Program-made: the position numbers and the translations under genes | NCBI GenBank assembly: GCA_025617745.1 | Contig: CM046863.1 | Coordinates: 58,422,085-58,486,084 of the forward strand | Length of the DNA stretch: 64,000 bases | Reading direction: 5' to 3' | Source: Heliocidaris erythrogramma | Taxonomy: Eukaryota; Echinodermata; Echinoidea; Camarodonta; Echinometridae | The notes under the pieces: generated by a model | The model's database searches: none | What the model saw: only the letters and a program-made list of their open reading frames with translations | What the model was told of the DNA's origin: nothing | Shown here: piece after piece, positions 24,401 to 36,564 of the stretch | How positions within the stretch are numbered: position 1 is the first letter of the stretch | Layout: every line of letters starts with the position of its first letter

Positions 24401-24740
24401 GCGCACACTGCACAATCTGACTGCGATCCGATTGCTCTGAGACTGTGAGCCCAATCGGATGGCAGTAGCAAGACAACGCAGACTGTTCCACTAAAACCTG
24501 TATCCAATGTTTTGCAGCGCATCCGTATTTTGCATCGGAGTACGTTAACCATTTTCATCATGTGCTGTATGTTATATCAATTGAGAGGAAAAGTACCTTG
24601 TCTGAAAATAATATTGATTTACAGAACAAATTGGGCTGTTTTACAACCGGGAAAAGGGTACGTACATGCATCGTTTACACCAAAGATCTATTATATATTT
24701 TTTAACAGTCATAAGACACAGTCCTGAGAGCAAGTTGGGT
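24401..24740. other. Non-coding intergenic DNA
   Basis: No supported gene. Confidence 0.4.
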
Positions 24741-25440
24741 AGGGATGAGAACTAGAAGATGAGGACGAGGGTACATGAGAAAGAGGATACCGACGTGTCT
24801 GCTGGAAGATTGACTTCGATCAAAGGGAAGGGGAGGGAGAGTAAAGAATAAGGGATTAAGAGAGAATGAACGAGACAGAGAGAGAGAGAGAAGGGGCCTG
24901 TAGCTATAGTTATTAAGGAGGAAATGAGAAAGAGTGGGCAAGAAATGGAAGAGGGGAAAAGAATGATGAAAATGAACAGAGGAATAAGGGAGTAAAATTG
25001 AGACATGCAAAAGTAGAGCGGGAGAGAGAGAGGGGTGGGTGGGGGGGGGGGGGGGGGGGGGGGGGGGGAGACAAGATGCAGGCAGGTCCCATATTGTAGA
25101 AAAGTAGCACTGAGACGAGAAGGAAAGAAAGAAAGAAGGAAAGCAGACCCCCCCCCCCCCCCTGAAAAAATACAAATAAAGAAATAAATAAAATAAATAA
25201 ATAAATACTAATAAGGGGGTGTTTCGAGTGAGATCAAAAGAATATGAGAAGAGTAAGACATAGTAAAAATGAGAAGAGTTGAAAAGAAGGATAAAGAAAT
25301 GAAGCACGAAAGAGAGAGGATGAGAAAGCTAGGAAAGCCTTGAAAAGGAATAATATTCATAGAGAGTGAGAGACAGCTTGGGACAAAGAGAGAAATTGAT
25401 TTGAAGTAGGTATATACATACATGGTGTATAAGAAAGAAT
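24740..25440. repeat. Polypurine-rich block with poly(G) and poly(C) tracts
   Basis: The plus strand is dominated by GA, GAGA and GAAAG words, with a G28 run at 25041-25068 and a C16 run at 25147-25162. The minus-strand Ser/Pro/Leu open frames are compositional. Confidence 0.8.
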
Positions 25441-27128
25441 GAAATGGGGGAGGGGGATTCTAGATTTAAAAGGAAAAAGGTTTATACATAATTCAGCGCC
25501 ATCCCCCTTCTCTCTTTCTCACCCAAACTTCACCTCGATTGCATCAGTACCGGGTTCTGTTATGAATCAGGAAAGCGTTCTTGCTTATAACCTTTGAAGT
25601 TGATCATTAGTTTACATGTTCTATATGAATTATGATAGCTAGGCCGAGTCGCTTCCCAGAAAGCAATAGAGATCTTTTCTCACATTACGTATTATATAAT
25701 TGATATCTTTGAACGTTTAATTGCATTAAGGTGACTGCTAATACTTGTGAAGGCAGATCTATGTTTCCTTTATAAGCTTATATTATAGGAAACCATGGGG
25801 CCTAACTTCAATGGCGTGGAGTGGGTACCGGCGTTGAGAGGACAATTATTTGGGGGAAACCGATCTCACTAGGTGAATAAAATGTGAATTAACAGGGCAT
25901 GCAATAAGAGGTGGTGGGGAGAGGGTCCTTTCATTTTTCTACTCATTTTCTTCCCCCTTCTTTATTTGACTCTTCTTTTCTGTTTTGTTTTGCTTTTCAC
26001 CATGTTATCGGGGCACCGTGTCTCATAAAGCTTCACCACTGCCTTACATAAAGGACAGAAACACATTTAAAATGCTGCAACTTTCCTTCCATTTAGAGCA
26101 GAACTAAGCATATCGGGGTTTTTTTTCTCTTGAAATAATTGCCTGAAAGCTCTTTATCTCAGTAATCATCGATTTACAATTTACAAGTACTTAACATAAA
26201 TCGAGGGTACCGTCACGGGAGATAAGGGATAAATATAAGAGACAGAAAACAATCATAGGAGACAGGATAAATTAAGAGTACCGTAGTATAATGATCAAAC
26301 AAATACATGTAAACCAGAAACCAATGACGCAGATTGGAAGCAAAGTTCAAAGCGATAAAGAATTAAAGGGAGAGAGAGCAAGAGAAGGGGCGGTGGTAAA
26401 CAAAGCCAGTAACAGTATGCATATAGACCATCCTCCATGAATGAGCCAGGTGCAAAATGCTGGGGAAAACTTTAACAACAAAACGGTAGTAGTGATACAG
26501 AGTATAAAACATGAAATAGAAAGGAAAGCAAGACGAAATAAAAGGTGCCTCAAAAAGAAAGAGACACAAAAGGTAAGAAAGGAAATGAAGCCAAATTCAT
26601 TTTCATAATACTAGTGAAAGGTATCTCTTGGAAAACGGACAAGAAGCAGCAATGATAAATGTAGATGTATATGATGTATATGTAGGGCTACCCTTTACAA
26701 ATATCTGTATAAAAAAACAACGGTCCTTTTCCATAACTCTTTTAAAATATGATTTTATGTCGAATAAGAAAATGTGAATGTTCTTCATACGAACATTCTT
26801 TGTTTACGTGAGAGAAACACGGCTTACAATGTAATAACATTGGGAAAACTACGCCGCAACTGGCTTACCTTACCATTTTTGTTTAGTTTCTGTAAGATTG
26901 ATTGTATATCATGAATACATTCTAGATGTTTCTAGCTTAAACCGGTAGGAATGAGTCCTCCCATTATGTCTTTTTAAAACTGTTATTGTAAAGTAAGAGC
27001 TTGTAAATTTATCGTATGCGCTATGTTCAAAAGATAGAATCGTGTTTTTATTTTTTTCAAATCAGTTTTTAATTCATTAGTATTTGTACGAGTGTGAACA
27101 ACTTTTTAATGAGTTCCAGTATCACTTA
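25441..27128. other. Non-coding DNA left of the 2.4-kb transposon
   Basis: If the terminal exon at 23362 is right, this is part of a 7-kb intron of the NLR-like gene. No exon or recognisable repeat was found. Confidence 0.4.
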
Positions 27129-29561
27129 CAGGGTTGGAAAAAAGTTTGGAATATATTTTTTGGCGATGAGTATGTCTGATTTTAAATGCTAGTTTTTACT
27201 ATATTGTGATGAATAATTCATCTAAATCGGATTAACTGTGTTGAATGCAGTCTACTGTTCCATCTTGTACCAAAGATTACGTAATATTGTTAAAGTAGAA
27301 CGTTGATGATTTTAAATATTGGCTTAATACTTATTATTGCATAGATGGCATGAATTAAACAAGGTTATCCAAATTCAACGCTTGGAAACATTTGAAGTAA
27401 TGATTATTATCAATTATAAAACGGTAAAATACAGCCCCCGATATAGCAGCTGAAGAGCTCCTCGAACGCTGCTGAGATATGTGACGACACACCCTGGACC
27501 AGTCCTGGCTAAGCAGACGATGTCCCATAACATCTTACACATTTTTCAGAGCCTATTTTGTCATCTCCTCTTCACTTATTTCTCTTCCTTCACTAGCGTC
27601 AGTCTTAAAGTAGAACACTCAAGAAAATCACAAATATGGCAATTAATGTATCACTAGAAATTGGGAAGCTTACAGATGGCAATCGTATAAGTTTTATGTC
27701 AACTGCGTATATGATGATTATAAAAACAACATAAATAAAAGCTCTTCTCAGCATGTGGAATATCCGAGGATTCGCCAGAAATATAGCGATGTTTTGATGT
27801 CGTCATACGAGGGATCGATCCTGCTTAAGCAGACGACGTCCTATAATGAATGAACGTAATTGCAATGCAATTATTTATCAAATTATAAAGAGTTTGGTAC
27901 ATTTAAACATGACCTTATTTCACACCATTCTAAAAGGGAAAGTGAACTGATTCTGATAACTAAAACCGTTTGATTGTAAATACACAGGAGAAGGGTCAAT
28001 GATCAATGAAATAAACCCCATTTTCAAATTGAAAAGCCCTGCGAATAATAGCTGGATGGTATTCGTTCCCTCTTGAAACGCCGAACATGCCGCGGTGCAA
28101 GCAGCTGAAAATACAATGGCGTCTTATTTTGTTTACAAGTGACTGATTCCTTTATTTTTTTAACGCTGCATTTTTCATCAAAATAATACCATACACGAAG
28201 TTAAGAGTGAGGCAACAGACTAACATTAAGACTGACGCTAGTCAAGTAAGAGAAATAAGTGAAGAGGAGATGACAAAACAGGCACTGAAAAATGTGTATA
28301 ATGTTATGGGACATCGTCTGCTTAGACAGGCTCGCCCCTCTTGTGTCGTCACACATCTCAGCAGCGTTCAAGGAGCTTTTCAGCTGCTATATCGGGGGCT
28401 GTATTTTACCGTTTTATAATTGATAATAATCATTAATTCAAATGTTTCCAAGCTTTAAATTTGGATAACCTTGTTTAATTTATGCCATCTATGCAATAAT
28501 AAGTATTAAGCCAATATTTAAAATCATCAGTGTTCTACTTTAATGTTAGTCTGTTGCCTCACTCTTAACTTCGTGTATGGTATTATTTTGATGAAAAATG
28601 CAGCGTTAAAAAATAAAGGAATCAGTCACTTGTAAACAAAATAAGACGCCATTGTATTTTCAGCTGTTTGCACCGGGGCATGTTCGGCGTTTCAAGAGGA
28701 ACGAATACCATCCTGCTATTATTCGGAGGGCTTTTCAATTTGAAAGTGGGGTTTATTTCATTGATCATTGACCCTTCTCCTATGTATTTACAATCAAACG
28801 GTTTTAGCTATCAGAATCAGTTTCACTTTCCCTTTATAATGGTGTGAAATAAGGTCATGTTTAAATACACCAAACTCTTTATAATTTGATAAATAATTGC
28901 ATTGCAATTACGTTCATTCATTATAGGACGTCGTCTGCTTAAGCAGGATCGATCCCGAGTGTGACGACATCAAAACATCGCTATATTTCTGGCGAATCCT
29001 CGGATATTCCAGATGCTGAGAAGAGCTTTTATTTGTGTTGTTTTTATAATCACCAGATACGCAGTTGACATAAAACTTATAAGATTGCCATCTGTAAGCT
29101 TCCCAGTTTCTAGTGATACATTAATTGCCATATTTGTGATTTTCTTTGAATATCTACTTTAAACATGTTACAATGGCTGACCAATGAACCACATGTTGTC
29201 AGATTTGCTCTATTTGTGTTTGAACATCTTGTTATACATTTCTGTACTTCACGTGGAATTTTGAAAAAGCTACGTGCAGTTTGCAGTCATTTTGAGGACT
29301 TCGGTATAGCAATTAAACTGTATCTGATTATTTAACTTTTTCGTTAGACATTTGCAAAAACAGCAAATATACGCTTCCGAATTCCAAGTGGACCTCTGCA
29401 CTGTGTGATAAGCCTGATTTTTAATGTTGTGCTTTTAAAGTTAAAAAGGGACACATATCTTTTATTTGAACCTCAAAGAAGAACTTAAAATGACGAGGGA
29501 TATGTTTAAGACAAGAAATAATTCTTGGAATAAAAATATTCCAAACTTTTTTCCAACCCTG
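27129..29561. mobile_element. TA-flanked DNA transposon with interleaved long inverted repeats
   Basis: The termini are perfect 26-bp inverted repeats beginning CAGGGTTGGAAAAAAG, flanked on both sides by TA, the target duplication of mariner/Tc1-type elements. Inside are two pairs of long inverted arms in the order Y X Y' X': Y 27290-27610 with Y' 28226-28543 (about 320 bp), and X 27604-28227 with X' 28540-29163 (about 620 bp). A TTAAAGTAGAAC phrase marks several arm junctions. X and Y each contain a related core (AAGCAGACGA.GTCC.ATAA). No transposase frame is present, so it is non-autonomous. It sits in the last intron of the NLR-like gene. Confidence 0.85.
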
Positions 29562-29569
29562 TATTAAAC

Positions 29570-30150
29570 TCATATCCATTCTAAATCAAATGGGGTATCA
29601 AAACAACAATAATAATTATGCATCGAAAAGTGGATACTTATAATTTTCGAACAGAACAACCCCCCCCCCCCCCCTTCCGGGGGAACACTACTCTTGGGCG
29701 ATCCGGCCGCCCCTCCCAAAATAAAATCCTGGCTATGCGGGTGACAGAAAAGGAAAGTTAAGAGAGTGAGTGCATGAAATAGCGAAACGAACACAAACAT
29801 ACAACAGCGAATCAAAGAATCAGTGCAGAAAAATAAACTTTGTCAAATACATAGGATTGATAACAATAATCATATTGAAAATTAAAGCAACACAAAAAAC
29901 ACAAAAATCGCAAATATAACTAAGATAGCGAACGCAAGCATTCGATATAACGAACATAAGCGCATAACGCAAATCGAGTCAGGGGAAACAAAATGAAATT
30001 TAATATGAAAATGGATTAAGAAAACAAGTAGGTGAAAAATATTTGTCAGAAACACATACATGTATTTGGTTTTCGTGAAGTGCATCAGGTATGTATGCAA
30101 TGGAATTCTAAAAATGAAAACAAAGGAGGTAGACAAAATGAGTCGAGAAT
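29570..30150 (+). repeat. Dispersed repeat, copy 2
   Basis: Second copy of the block at 23850-24400, beginning with a poly(C) tract at about 29659-29674 and continuing through the CGAAACGAACAC phrase near 29780. It lies immediately right of the TA-flanked transposon. Confidence 0.55.
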
Positions 30151-30373
30151 GCAAACAAAAAATCTATGCAGAACAGTAAAACAAAAAAGAGTAAAAAAAC
30201 AACAACATTGCCACCGAAAAACATACCAAGAGAAAAAAATGAAATAGAAGCAAAAGACTGAGAGGCATATAAACAAAAGAAACGTATCGCCATCGTGGCT
30301 ATTACACACATAAAACAAACAATCAGTGAAAGTGTACTCTAACAGTGCACACAACAAGGAAGAATTAACTTAC

Positions 30374-30470
30374 ATGATCAACCCACACTCTGAGACCTCC
30401 GAGTGACGTGCGAAGACCCTTGAGATGAGAATCCAGTCTGCCGCCCTCTTTAGTCCCACACCGGCTAAGC
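30374..30470 (-). CDS. NLR-like gene, 97-bp penultimate exon
   Basis: Bounded by a strong acceptor (pyrimidine tract then CACATAG at 30471) and a consensus donor GTAAGT (30373-30368). Entered in phase 2 it reads LSRCGTKEGG, then LKGLRTSLGGLRVWVDH, and leaves in phase 0, joining the terminal exon in frame. The LK.LR.SL pattern would suit the end of an LRR domain. In another frame the same DNA is open, so phase agreement with both neighbours is the main support. Confidence 0.55.
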
Positions 30471-32083
30471 CTATGTGCAGAAAAGAGAGAGATGGGGGTA
30501 AGGTGCGCTGGGTGTCAGACTTGAGGAATAGAAACAGCGAGAGAGAGACAGAGAGACAGAGAGACATAGAGACAGATAGACTATGAGAGAAACAGACAGA
30601 GAATTCCTACAACATTAAGTTTATCAACAGTAGTTACATCTTCGGTATGTTCGGGGGGGGGGGGGGAATAAAGAGCAGGAAAAGTAGTCACTTCATCATC
30701 ATTCAAAGCAAACAAATTTTTAGATCCTAGTTCATGAGATGATGGTAGGGGAAAGAGAGTTATGGGGGCACCCCTGCCATCTATTGGTATCGTCACTGTT
30801 GACATCATGCTATTCAGACGATCCACCCGAAATACGATAGAATACAAACAGCACAAACCTGTGTATTAAAATTCCGATATTTGAGCAACAATCACCTCAT
30901 ATTCGGGCAGCGATGTAGTCTATGTGTGATTTTTCCCCCTATCAATTCATCAGTAACGGAATTAACCTATAAATGCACACGTTCTAAAGTATGTGCCATC
31001 AAGGAGTTCTGTGATAACTCATTTGCACCACCAATGGCTGCCATTAACAAAGAAAAGTAACACAATTATTAAAGTAAAGTTGATAAAAGTTTATTATTAG
31101 GATAAAACAGTTCTGATTTAATCATGCCCGGACGCCAACGAGTACATAACACTCCTTACAGCTTTCCATTTTTCGTTGCCATTGCACAGAGACACTGCCA
31201 GATGGGAGAGGTATGTGGCTGTACGGTACAAAAATATTTAAAAAATCTGACACATATTTTCATCAGGAAGAGGGTGTAACGCTCCCCTGCAAGAAAAAAA
31301 AAACACAAAACTAAACACACCAACATGCCCTTTGACCAAGCTTTGTTGCCCCTAAATTGCTCTGGATGTAGAGAAAAGGCTTTTTTATGTTCCAAATTTA
31401 ATAATAACTCAAAACATTAAATTCAATTCTGGCCAAATTTACAAAGTGCAATTATGAGTATTGTAATTTTCTTGGGGTGAAATTTGATATGAAATTACCA
31501 TTTCATCCATAATTTATCAAATTGTGAAAATTGTATTGCTTTCTGAAAAGTAGCCAACAAATGTTGAGAGGATTTGTAAACTCAATCATGTTGTCCAGCT
31601 GTAACTGTTTGAGAAGACATAATAAAGCAGCTTGCTATATTACTCTACGTGACTGCCATGCTAAAATCTACCATTCGTGTGTTAATTACACAAATACCTT
31701 GCGAGATCTTCTATTATGCCTTATCAAGACGCTGAAGATGGACAATGGGTGAGTTTACAAATTTTGTTGAAAATGTTTCGTAACTAATTTTGAGAGGGCA
31801 ATACAATTTTCACTTACTGCTACAATTATCGTTTTGCAAAAAAATGCACATTAAGAAAGTGACAATACTCAACATTGAACTACATACTTTGACTTGACGT
31901 ATTAAGGTTGTAATGTAAAATAAGAAGTCTTTTCTCCACATCCAGATAGTTTTGGGTAGCAAGGCTTGGTCAAGCTGGGCTTTTTTTCAGGGGAGTGTTA
32001 AACCCTCTTCCCGATGGAATTTTTGGTCAGTTTTATACCTTTTTAATGTACAACCATACCGACAAATTTCAGTCAAAATGTTG

Positions 32084-32114
<31 letters not shown>

Positions 32115-33257
32115 AAATCTGTCCTCCACCGGGTGAATCTGTATTTTGGTAGAATTGAAAAACAATAATTCTGTCTTAATGAAATCAATTTGAAATTGGA
32201 TGGTAGGTTTTGTTTAGATATGCAGATCGATACAGCTAAAGGGTATACAGACCAAATGATGAACAGATTAAAATGCTACATTATTAACGTCCGCATCACA
32301 AAAATGTAAACGTCTGCTTAGTCTACATGTACATAATAATATGCAACACGATCGCAAAGTCTTAAACAAACATTGAGGCAATTTCAATTAGACTTTTCCA
32401 CCACCAATTTACATTAAATGTTCCAATGTTAAACATTACAATCTTTTAAATAATTAGCTCTAAAATAACATTCGATGTTGAATAGTTGCTTCTAAAAGAG
32501 AATAAGCGCCTTTTAACATCCGTAAATATGCATTGTGCGTGTTTTAAACATTGTCAGAATTATCATCATCATGATCTCAGTAATTCCAATAGTTTTCTTT
32601 CCATATCTTTGTATAAATGCAATTATCCTCTTTTCTTTCTTACATAAATTAGCAAAAAGTTTATGAATTCCAAATCCCCTACCTCAAAATCTGGGGTAGT
32701 CATTAATTCTACACAGCAGGGGCTGCAGAACATTTTCTTTATAAAAGAGGGGAGCTGGGGTTGGGGGGGGGGGGGGGCATGGAGCAATTCTGCTGTTTCC
32801 TTCAACTCTACTCCGAAACGTGCAGCCTCGTGTCATTGTATTTTCTTCCTCGTCCCTGCTAATAACTAGCACAAAACTTGCTGGTTTTTTTGTATATATT
32901 CACCAACGTCAGTTTGATGTGTCTGACCACCTGGTTATAGTTCGTCTAGAACAAAGTCTACTATACGGCGTAAAATTTAGAATAAAATATCTACATGTAG
33001 ATACCTTCAATGCGGCCTCTATGCTTGATGAAAAAACGCACGAGTTTGATAAAAATGCCTATCAATGTTGATATGCAACGGAAAGGTTATATTATGGGCA
33101 TGATTGTTAAAATACAACGATGTCAACGTTATACACCTACGTTAGTGTGCTAATTCCTTTTCACTTTTTTTGAAACAGTCCCCTCCCCCTTTTTTTTTCA
33201 TCATCTTAGTTCAAGAAGAATCTGCTTTGTTAGTAGGCCTACATGAATCTTACCTAC
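30471..33257. other. Intron sequence of the NLR-like gene
   Basis: Contains a purine-rich AGAGAGACA run (30535-30600), G13 at about 30653-30665, C28 at 32087-32114 and a G-rich tract at 32765-32778. No further exon with convincing splice signals was seen. Confidence 0.4.
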
Positions 33258-33520
33258 ATAAACAACAGGAAAACAAATTCACATGTTAATTCAACTTTTA
33301 AATGTGAGCACTTTTTAGTAGATCAGCGCATTCAAGTTAACACAGTAAACCTAACGTGTTAACTTACATGCACTGATCTCAAAAGACCGGCATGCACGAA
33401 TTTGTAAACTGAATGTATGTTTGGTAGACTCGTTGAATTTGAATGTTTGCATTCTTAATTTGAGAATTCGTCCAAGAGCGACAATTGCGTTAATTTGAAT
33501 TATAAATTTGAATGACTAAA
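33258..33520 (+). repeat. Direct repeat, left copy (about 260 bp)
   Basis: Matches 34222-34495 closely: ACAGGAAAACAAATTCACAT, then GTAAACTGAATGTATGTTTG, then CGTCCAAGAGCGACA and TTTGAATTATAAATTTGA. The copies differ by small indels. (AAT)n-like sequence follows both. Confidence 0.85.
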
Positions 33521-34019
33521 TTATTAAATTGACCGGGAAAACATAATAAGAATAAGAATAATAGTAACAATAATAATAACAATAACAGAAAATTTAAAAA
33601 AATGATCATATAGAGTTTCTTCTTTCTTAGTAGGCCTACATGTATCTTCATTGAATCATGAATTTAGGTTATCAGTCGTGAATGTAACACGTGGATACTG
33701 GAAATGTTCATTCAGATTTTCGTTTTTGGTGTTGCTTCCGCAAATTTCGCTATCACAGGGCATGACATCAACATCGCTGATCAACAGTGCTGATCTACAG
33801 TGTCTACATCTATATCATGCACTTCTCTTTCCTTTATCGTTTTCTAATCTCAGAGCGTCAGGCGAATGACCTTTAAAAGTGACCTATATTTTCTTTGAAG
33901 CCACATTAAAAGAGCTTGAATAATGTACTGTACTCGGGGATTATGTTTTAGTTAGATCGTTCACATGTACACTAGAATAACATTGCGCTTACAAAAGAAA
34001 TCGTGGAAACATAAATAAT

Positions 34020-34090
34020 AATAATAATGATAATGTGTATGATGATGCTGATAATAATAATAATAACACTACTACCATTACTACTACTAA
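34020..34090. repeat. (AAT)n/(ACT)n microsatellite
   Basis: ATAATAATAATGATAAT and following ACTACTACC triplets between the two direct-repeat copies. Confidence 0.7.
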
Positions 34091-34221
34091 TGATATTAAT
34101 ATAGGTTTTCCCGACCACTTTAATCATTTGGTCATTCACATTCATATTTCGTGGATTCAAAGTAACTTAAATATCGACCAAGAAAGAATTGTTCAAAGTA
34201 AGAATCCGGGCCCAGCATTCA

Positions 34222-34495
34222 AATTAAACAACAGGAAAACAAATTCACATAATGTGAATTCAACTTGTAAATGTGAGCACTTTTATAGTAGATCTGCGCA
34301 TTCAAGTTAACACAGTAAGCATAACGTGTTAACTTGCATGCACTGATCTCATAAGACCGGCATGCACGAATTTGTAAACTGAATGTATGTTTGGTTGACT
34401 CGTTGAATTTGAATGTTTGCATTCTTAATTTGAATTACAGAATTCGTCCAAGAGCGACATTTGCGTTAATTTGAATTATAAATTTGAGTGTCCAA
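34222..34495 (+). repeat. Direct repeat, right copy
   Basis: Partner of 33258-33520, about 965 bp away in the same orientation. The pair suggests a tandem segmental duplication or two insertions of one element. Confidence 0.85.
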
Positions 34496-34868
34496 AATGA
34501 TTGCACTGAACGGAAAACCTATAATGGTAATACTCTTAATGATAATGATAATAATAATAACAATAAAATAAAATTAAAATTATTATAATAGATCTAATTA
34601 TAGTAACCTAAGTTAGATGTAAGTTTATTTTGCTCAATTTACATTCAGATTATACTAATACTAATGCACATTGAAATAAGAATATAACAATACGGAGAAA
34701 TAATTTATTTTTGTAATAAATAAAAATCAACATAATACTAGGAGGCTACATCCACGTCTAAACTATTCATCCCTTTATGCATTCATATTACGCGTTAGTA
34801 CTGTAGAAAACGGAATAGAATCATCTCATACAATCTATTTTGATATTATGAGTTGAACAATAACTTAC

Positions 34869-35386
34869 CATACGTCTTCCATCGTCTTCACATGTCTACA
34901 GCACTCGACGAGGTAAACCAAGTCTTCCTCGTCTGTGCAATTCACCCACCACACATTCAGCCACTGTAGGTTGTTGGTTTGTTCTCTGATCAGAAGACCC
35001 AGTCCTCTCATCGTCTCTCTCGATACATTCTTCTTCTCTGATGGGAGTGATGGCGGTGCTATAAGCCTGATGCATGTGAGCTGCTGTCCCCCGGTCAGAC
35101 GAAGACCAGCCGTGATCTGAGATATGTCTCTCTCTGCATCATCGATAGTGATATCGATCTCTTTCAAGCCAGGTATCGATGAGAGCAGACCTTCGTAGCT
35201 TTGTGACGTCACTCTCTTGGCTGTCAGCTCTGTGACGGATGGAAGCTCAGGAGGAGATGGAGGGAAACTGAGAGAGGAGTGTGAGATAGTAAGCTTGGAC
35301 AGTGAGGTGAAGGATCTGAGGCAGGACCACAACCTGATGGTCATCTCAGCAGATAGTTGGCAGTCCTTAATCGTTAACATAGGGAT
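34869..35386 (-). CDS. NLR-like gene, LRR exon B2
   Basis: 518 bp, phase 0 to 2, acceptor ATGACAG ahead of 35386 and donor GTAAGT at 34868-34863. The protein opens IPMLTIKDCQLSAEM and carries the shared LWSCLRS, TSQSYEGLLSS and IDITIDDA phrases with LRR-type spacing (L..L.I.....L..P). It ends with a LQWLNVWWVN segment like that of exon B1. The intron before it is also similar to that before B1 (the TTTTACATCATATTCAATT phrase lies near 35420 and 44990). A stop directly after the donor shows the frame relies on splicing. Confidence 0.8.
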
Positions 35387-35789
35387 CTGTCATGAAATAC
35401 AAGAAAATGAATGCATCAATTTTACATCATATTCAATTCTAGGGAGTTACATACAATCTCTTGCTTTCACTATCATGGACAAAACATACGCTTTACAACT
35501 ACTAGATCGTATTATGTTTTAAAAGTTATTTTGTATGAATTATTATTTTATTTATTTTATTTATTTATTTTTTTCGGGGGGGGGGGGGGGGGTAACTTTA
35601 GCCATTTTCATTTTTTTACTGACGTCTTTTGGAAATTGCCATTTAATTGTAGTATGAATTAGGCCATTTGCACAATGCAATAAATAAGGAAGAAATATAA
35701 TTTATTTTGCTGTAACTTTCATAAGGCGGAATGTATAAATTGCTTTTGTTGAACATTTCTAAACAATGAGGCCTATCAGGCCTACTTAC

Positions 35790-35829
35790 ATTTGATACGC
35801 GTCTGTACGAGTTCAGCGATCCAGAAAAC
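35790..35829 (-). CDS. NLR-like gene, 40-bp linker exon before B2
   Basis: Acceptor GATATAG and donor GTAAGTAGG flank G plus 13 codons (FSGSLNSYRRVSN). Phase 2 to 0 matches the exons on either side. It is nearly the same as the 40-bp exon at 45450, including flanking intron sequence, so both belong to the duplicated unit. Confidence 0.7.
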
Positions 35830-36084
35830 CTATATCATTTAGGAGAAAGATGAAGAAAAACAAGACAGCCGGTAATAAAATATTTCAACTTCTAGAGTGA
35901 TAGTACGGATGGTAACAATTATAATAAGAATCACGTTAATGACAATAATGATAATTATAATTATAATAATAATAATAATAGGAGAAGAAGAAAAAGATAA
36001 AACTTATTAATTAGTAAAGCATACGAATTAAAATCGAAGTCATGAGAGAGATGCAGGGTAGTGTGTATGTATGTGAGAGAGTGA

Positions 36085-36300
36085 TAGCATTATGCAATGT
36101 GTTTGACAATGACCATGACACTAGTGTGTATAAAACTTGAATACAATGTACATTGAGTGTATACATAGAACATTGACTGAACATTGAGTGTATGGATGGA
36201 ACATGACAATGGGATGAAATGTACAATGAACAGGTGGTTTGGATGGAGATGGTATGGAGGGTGATTGACAGGTGAACAATGTAATGGACAAACATCCAAT
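36085..36300 (-). repeat. Intronic copy of the duplicated LRR unit
   Basis: Similar to 47790-48075, in the same orientation: phrases GAACATTGAGTGTAT, GAACAGG.GGTTTG.ATGGAG and GGTATGGAGGGTG.A occur in order in both. This places the intron inside the tandemly duplicated A-B unit. Confidence 0.75.
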
Positions 36301-36564
36301 AAATGAGCATTTACATGACCAAGTTTTCTGACACAATGACAAAGTGTATGGGAAATGATATCCTATTTCACGACTGCATATCATGCCCATTGCTTTGACT
36401 TTGTAAATATAATGCCAATGAAAATGTAAGCTCATTTCTTCTATTAAAAACTTGAACAGAATAATCTCTTAGACTTTAATAGTTTCTCCAAATTTTTTTG
36501 CGATTGTTTTTATAGTACTCTTCTTGTGATATTTTCTGTAACTCTTCAAAGTTTATGGATTTCA

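Noticed and set aside
24702-25307. 201-codon minus-strand open frame
   Set aside because: Reverse of a GA-rich tract with a G28 run; compositional only.
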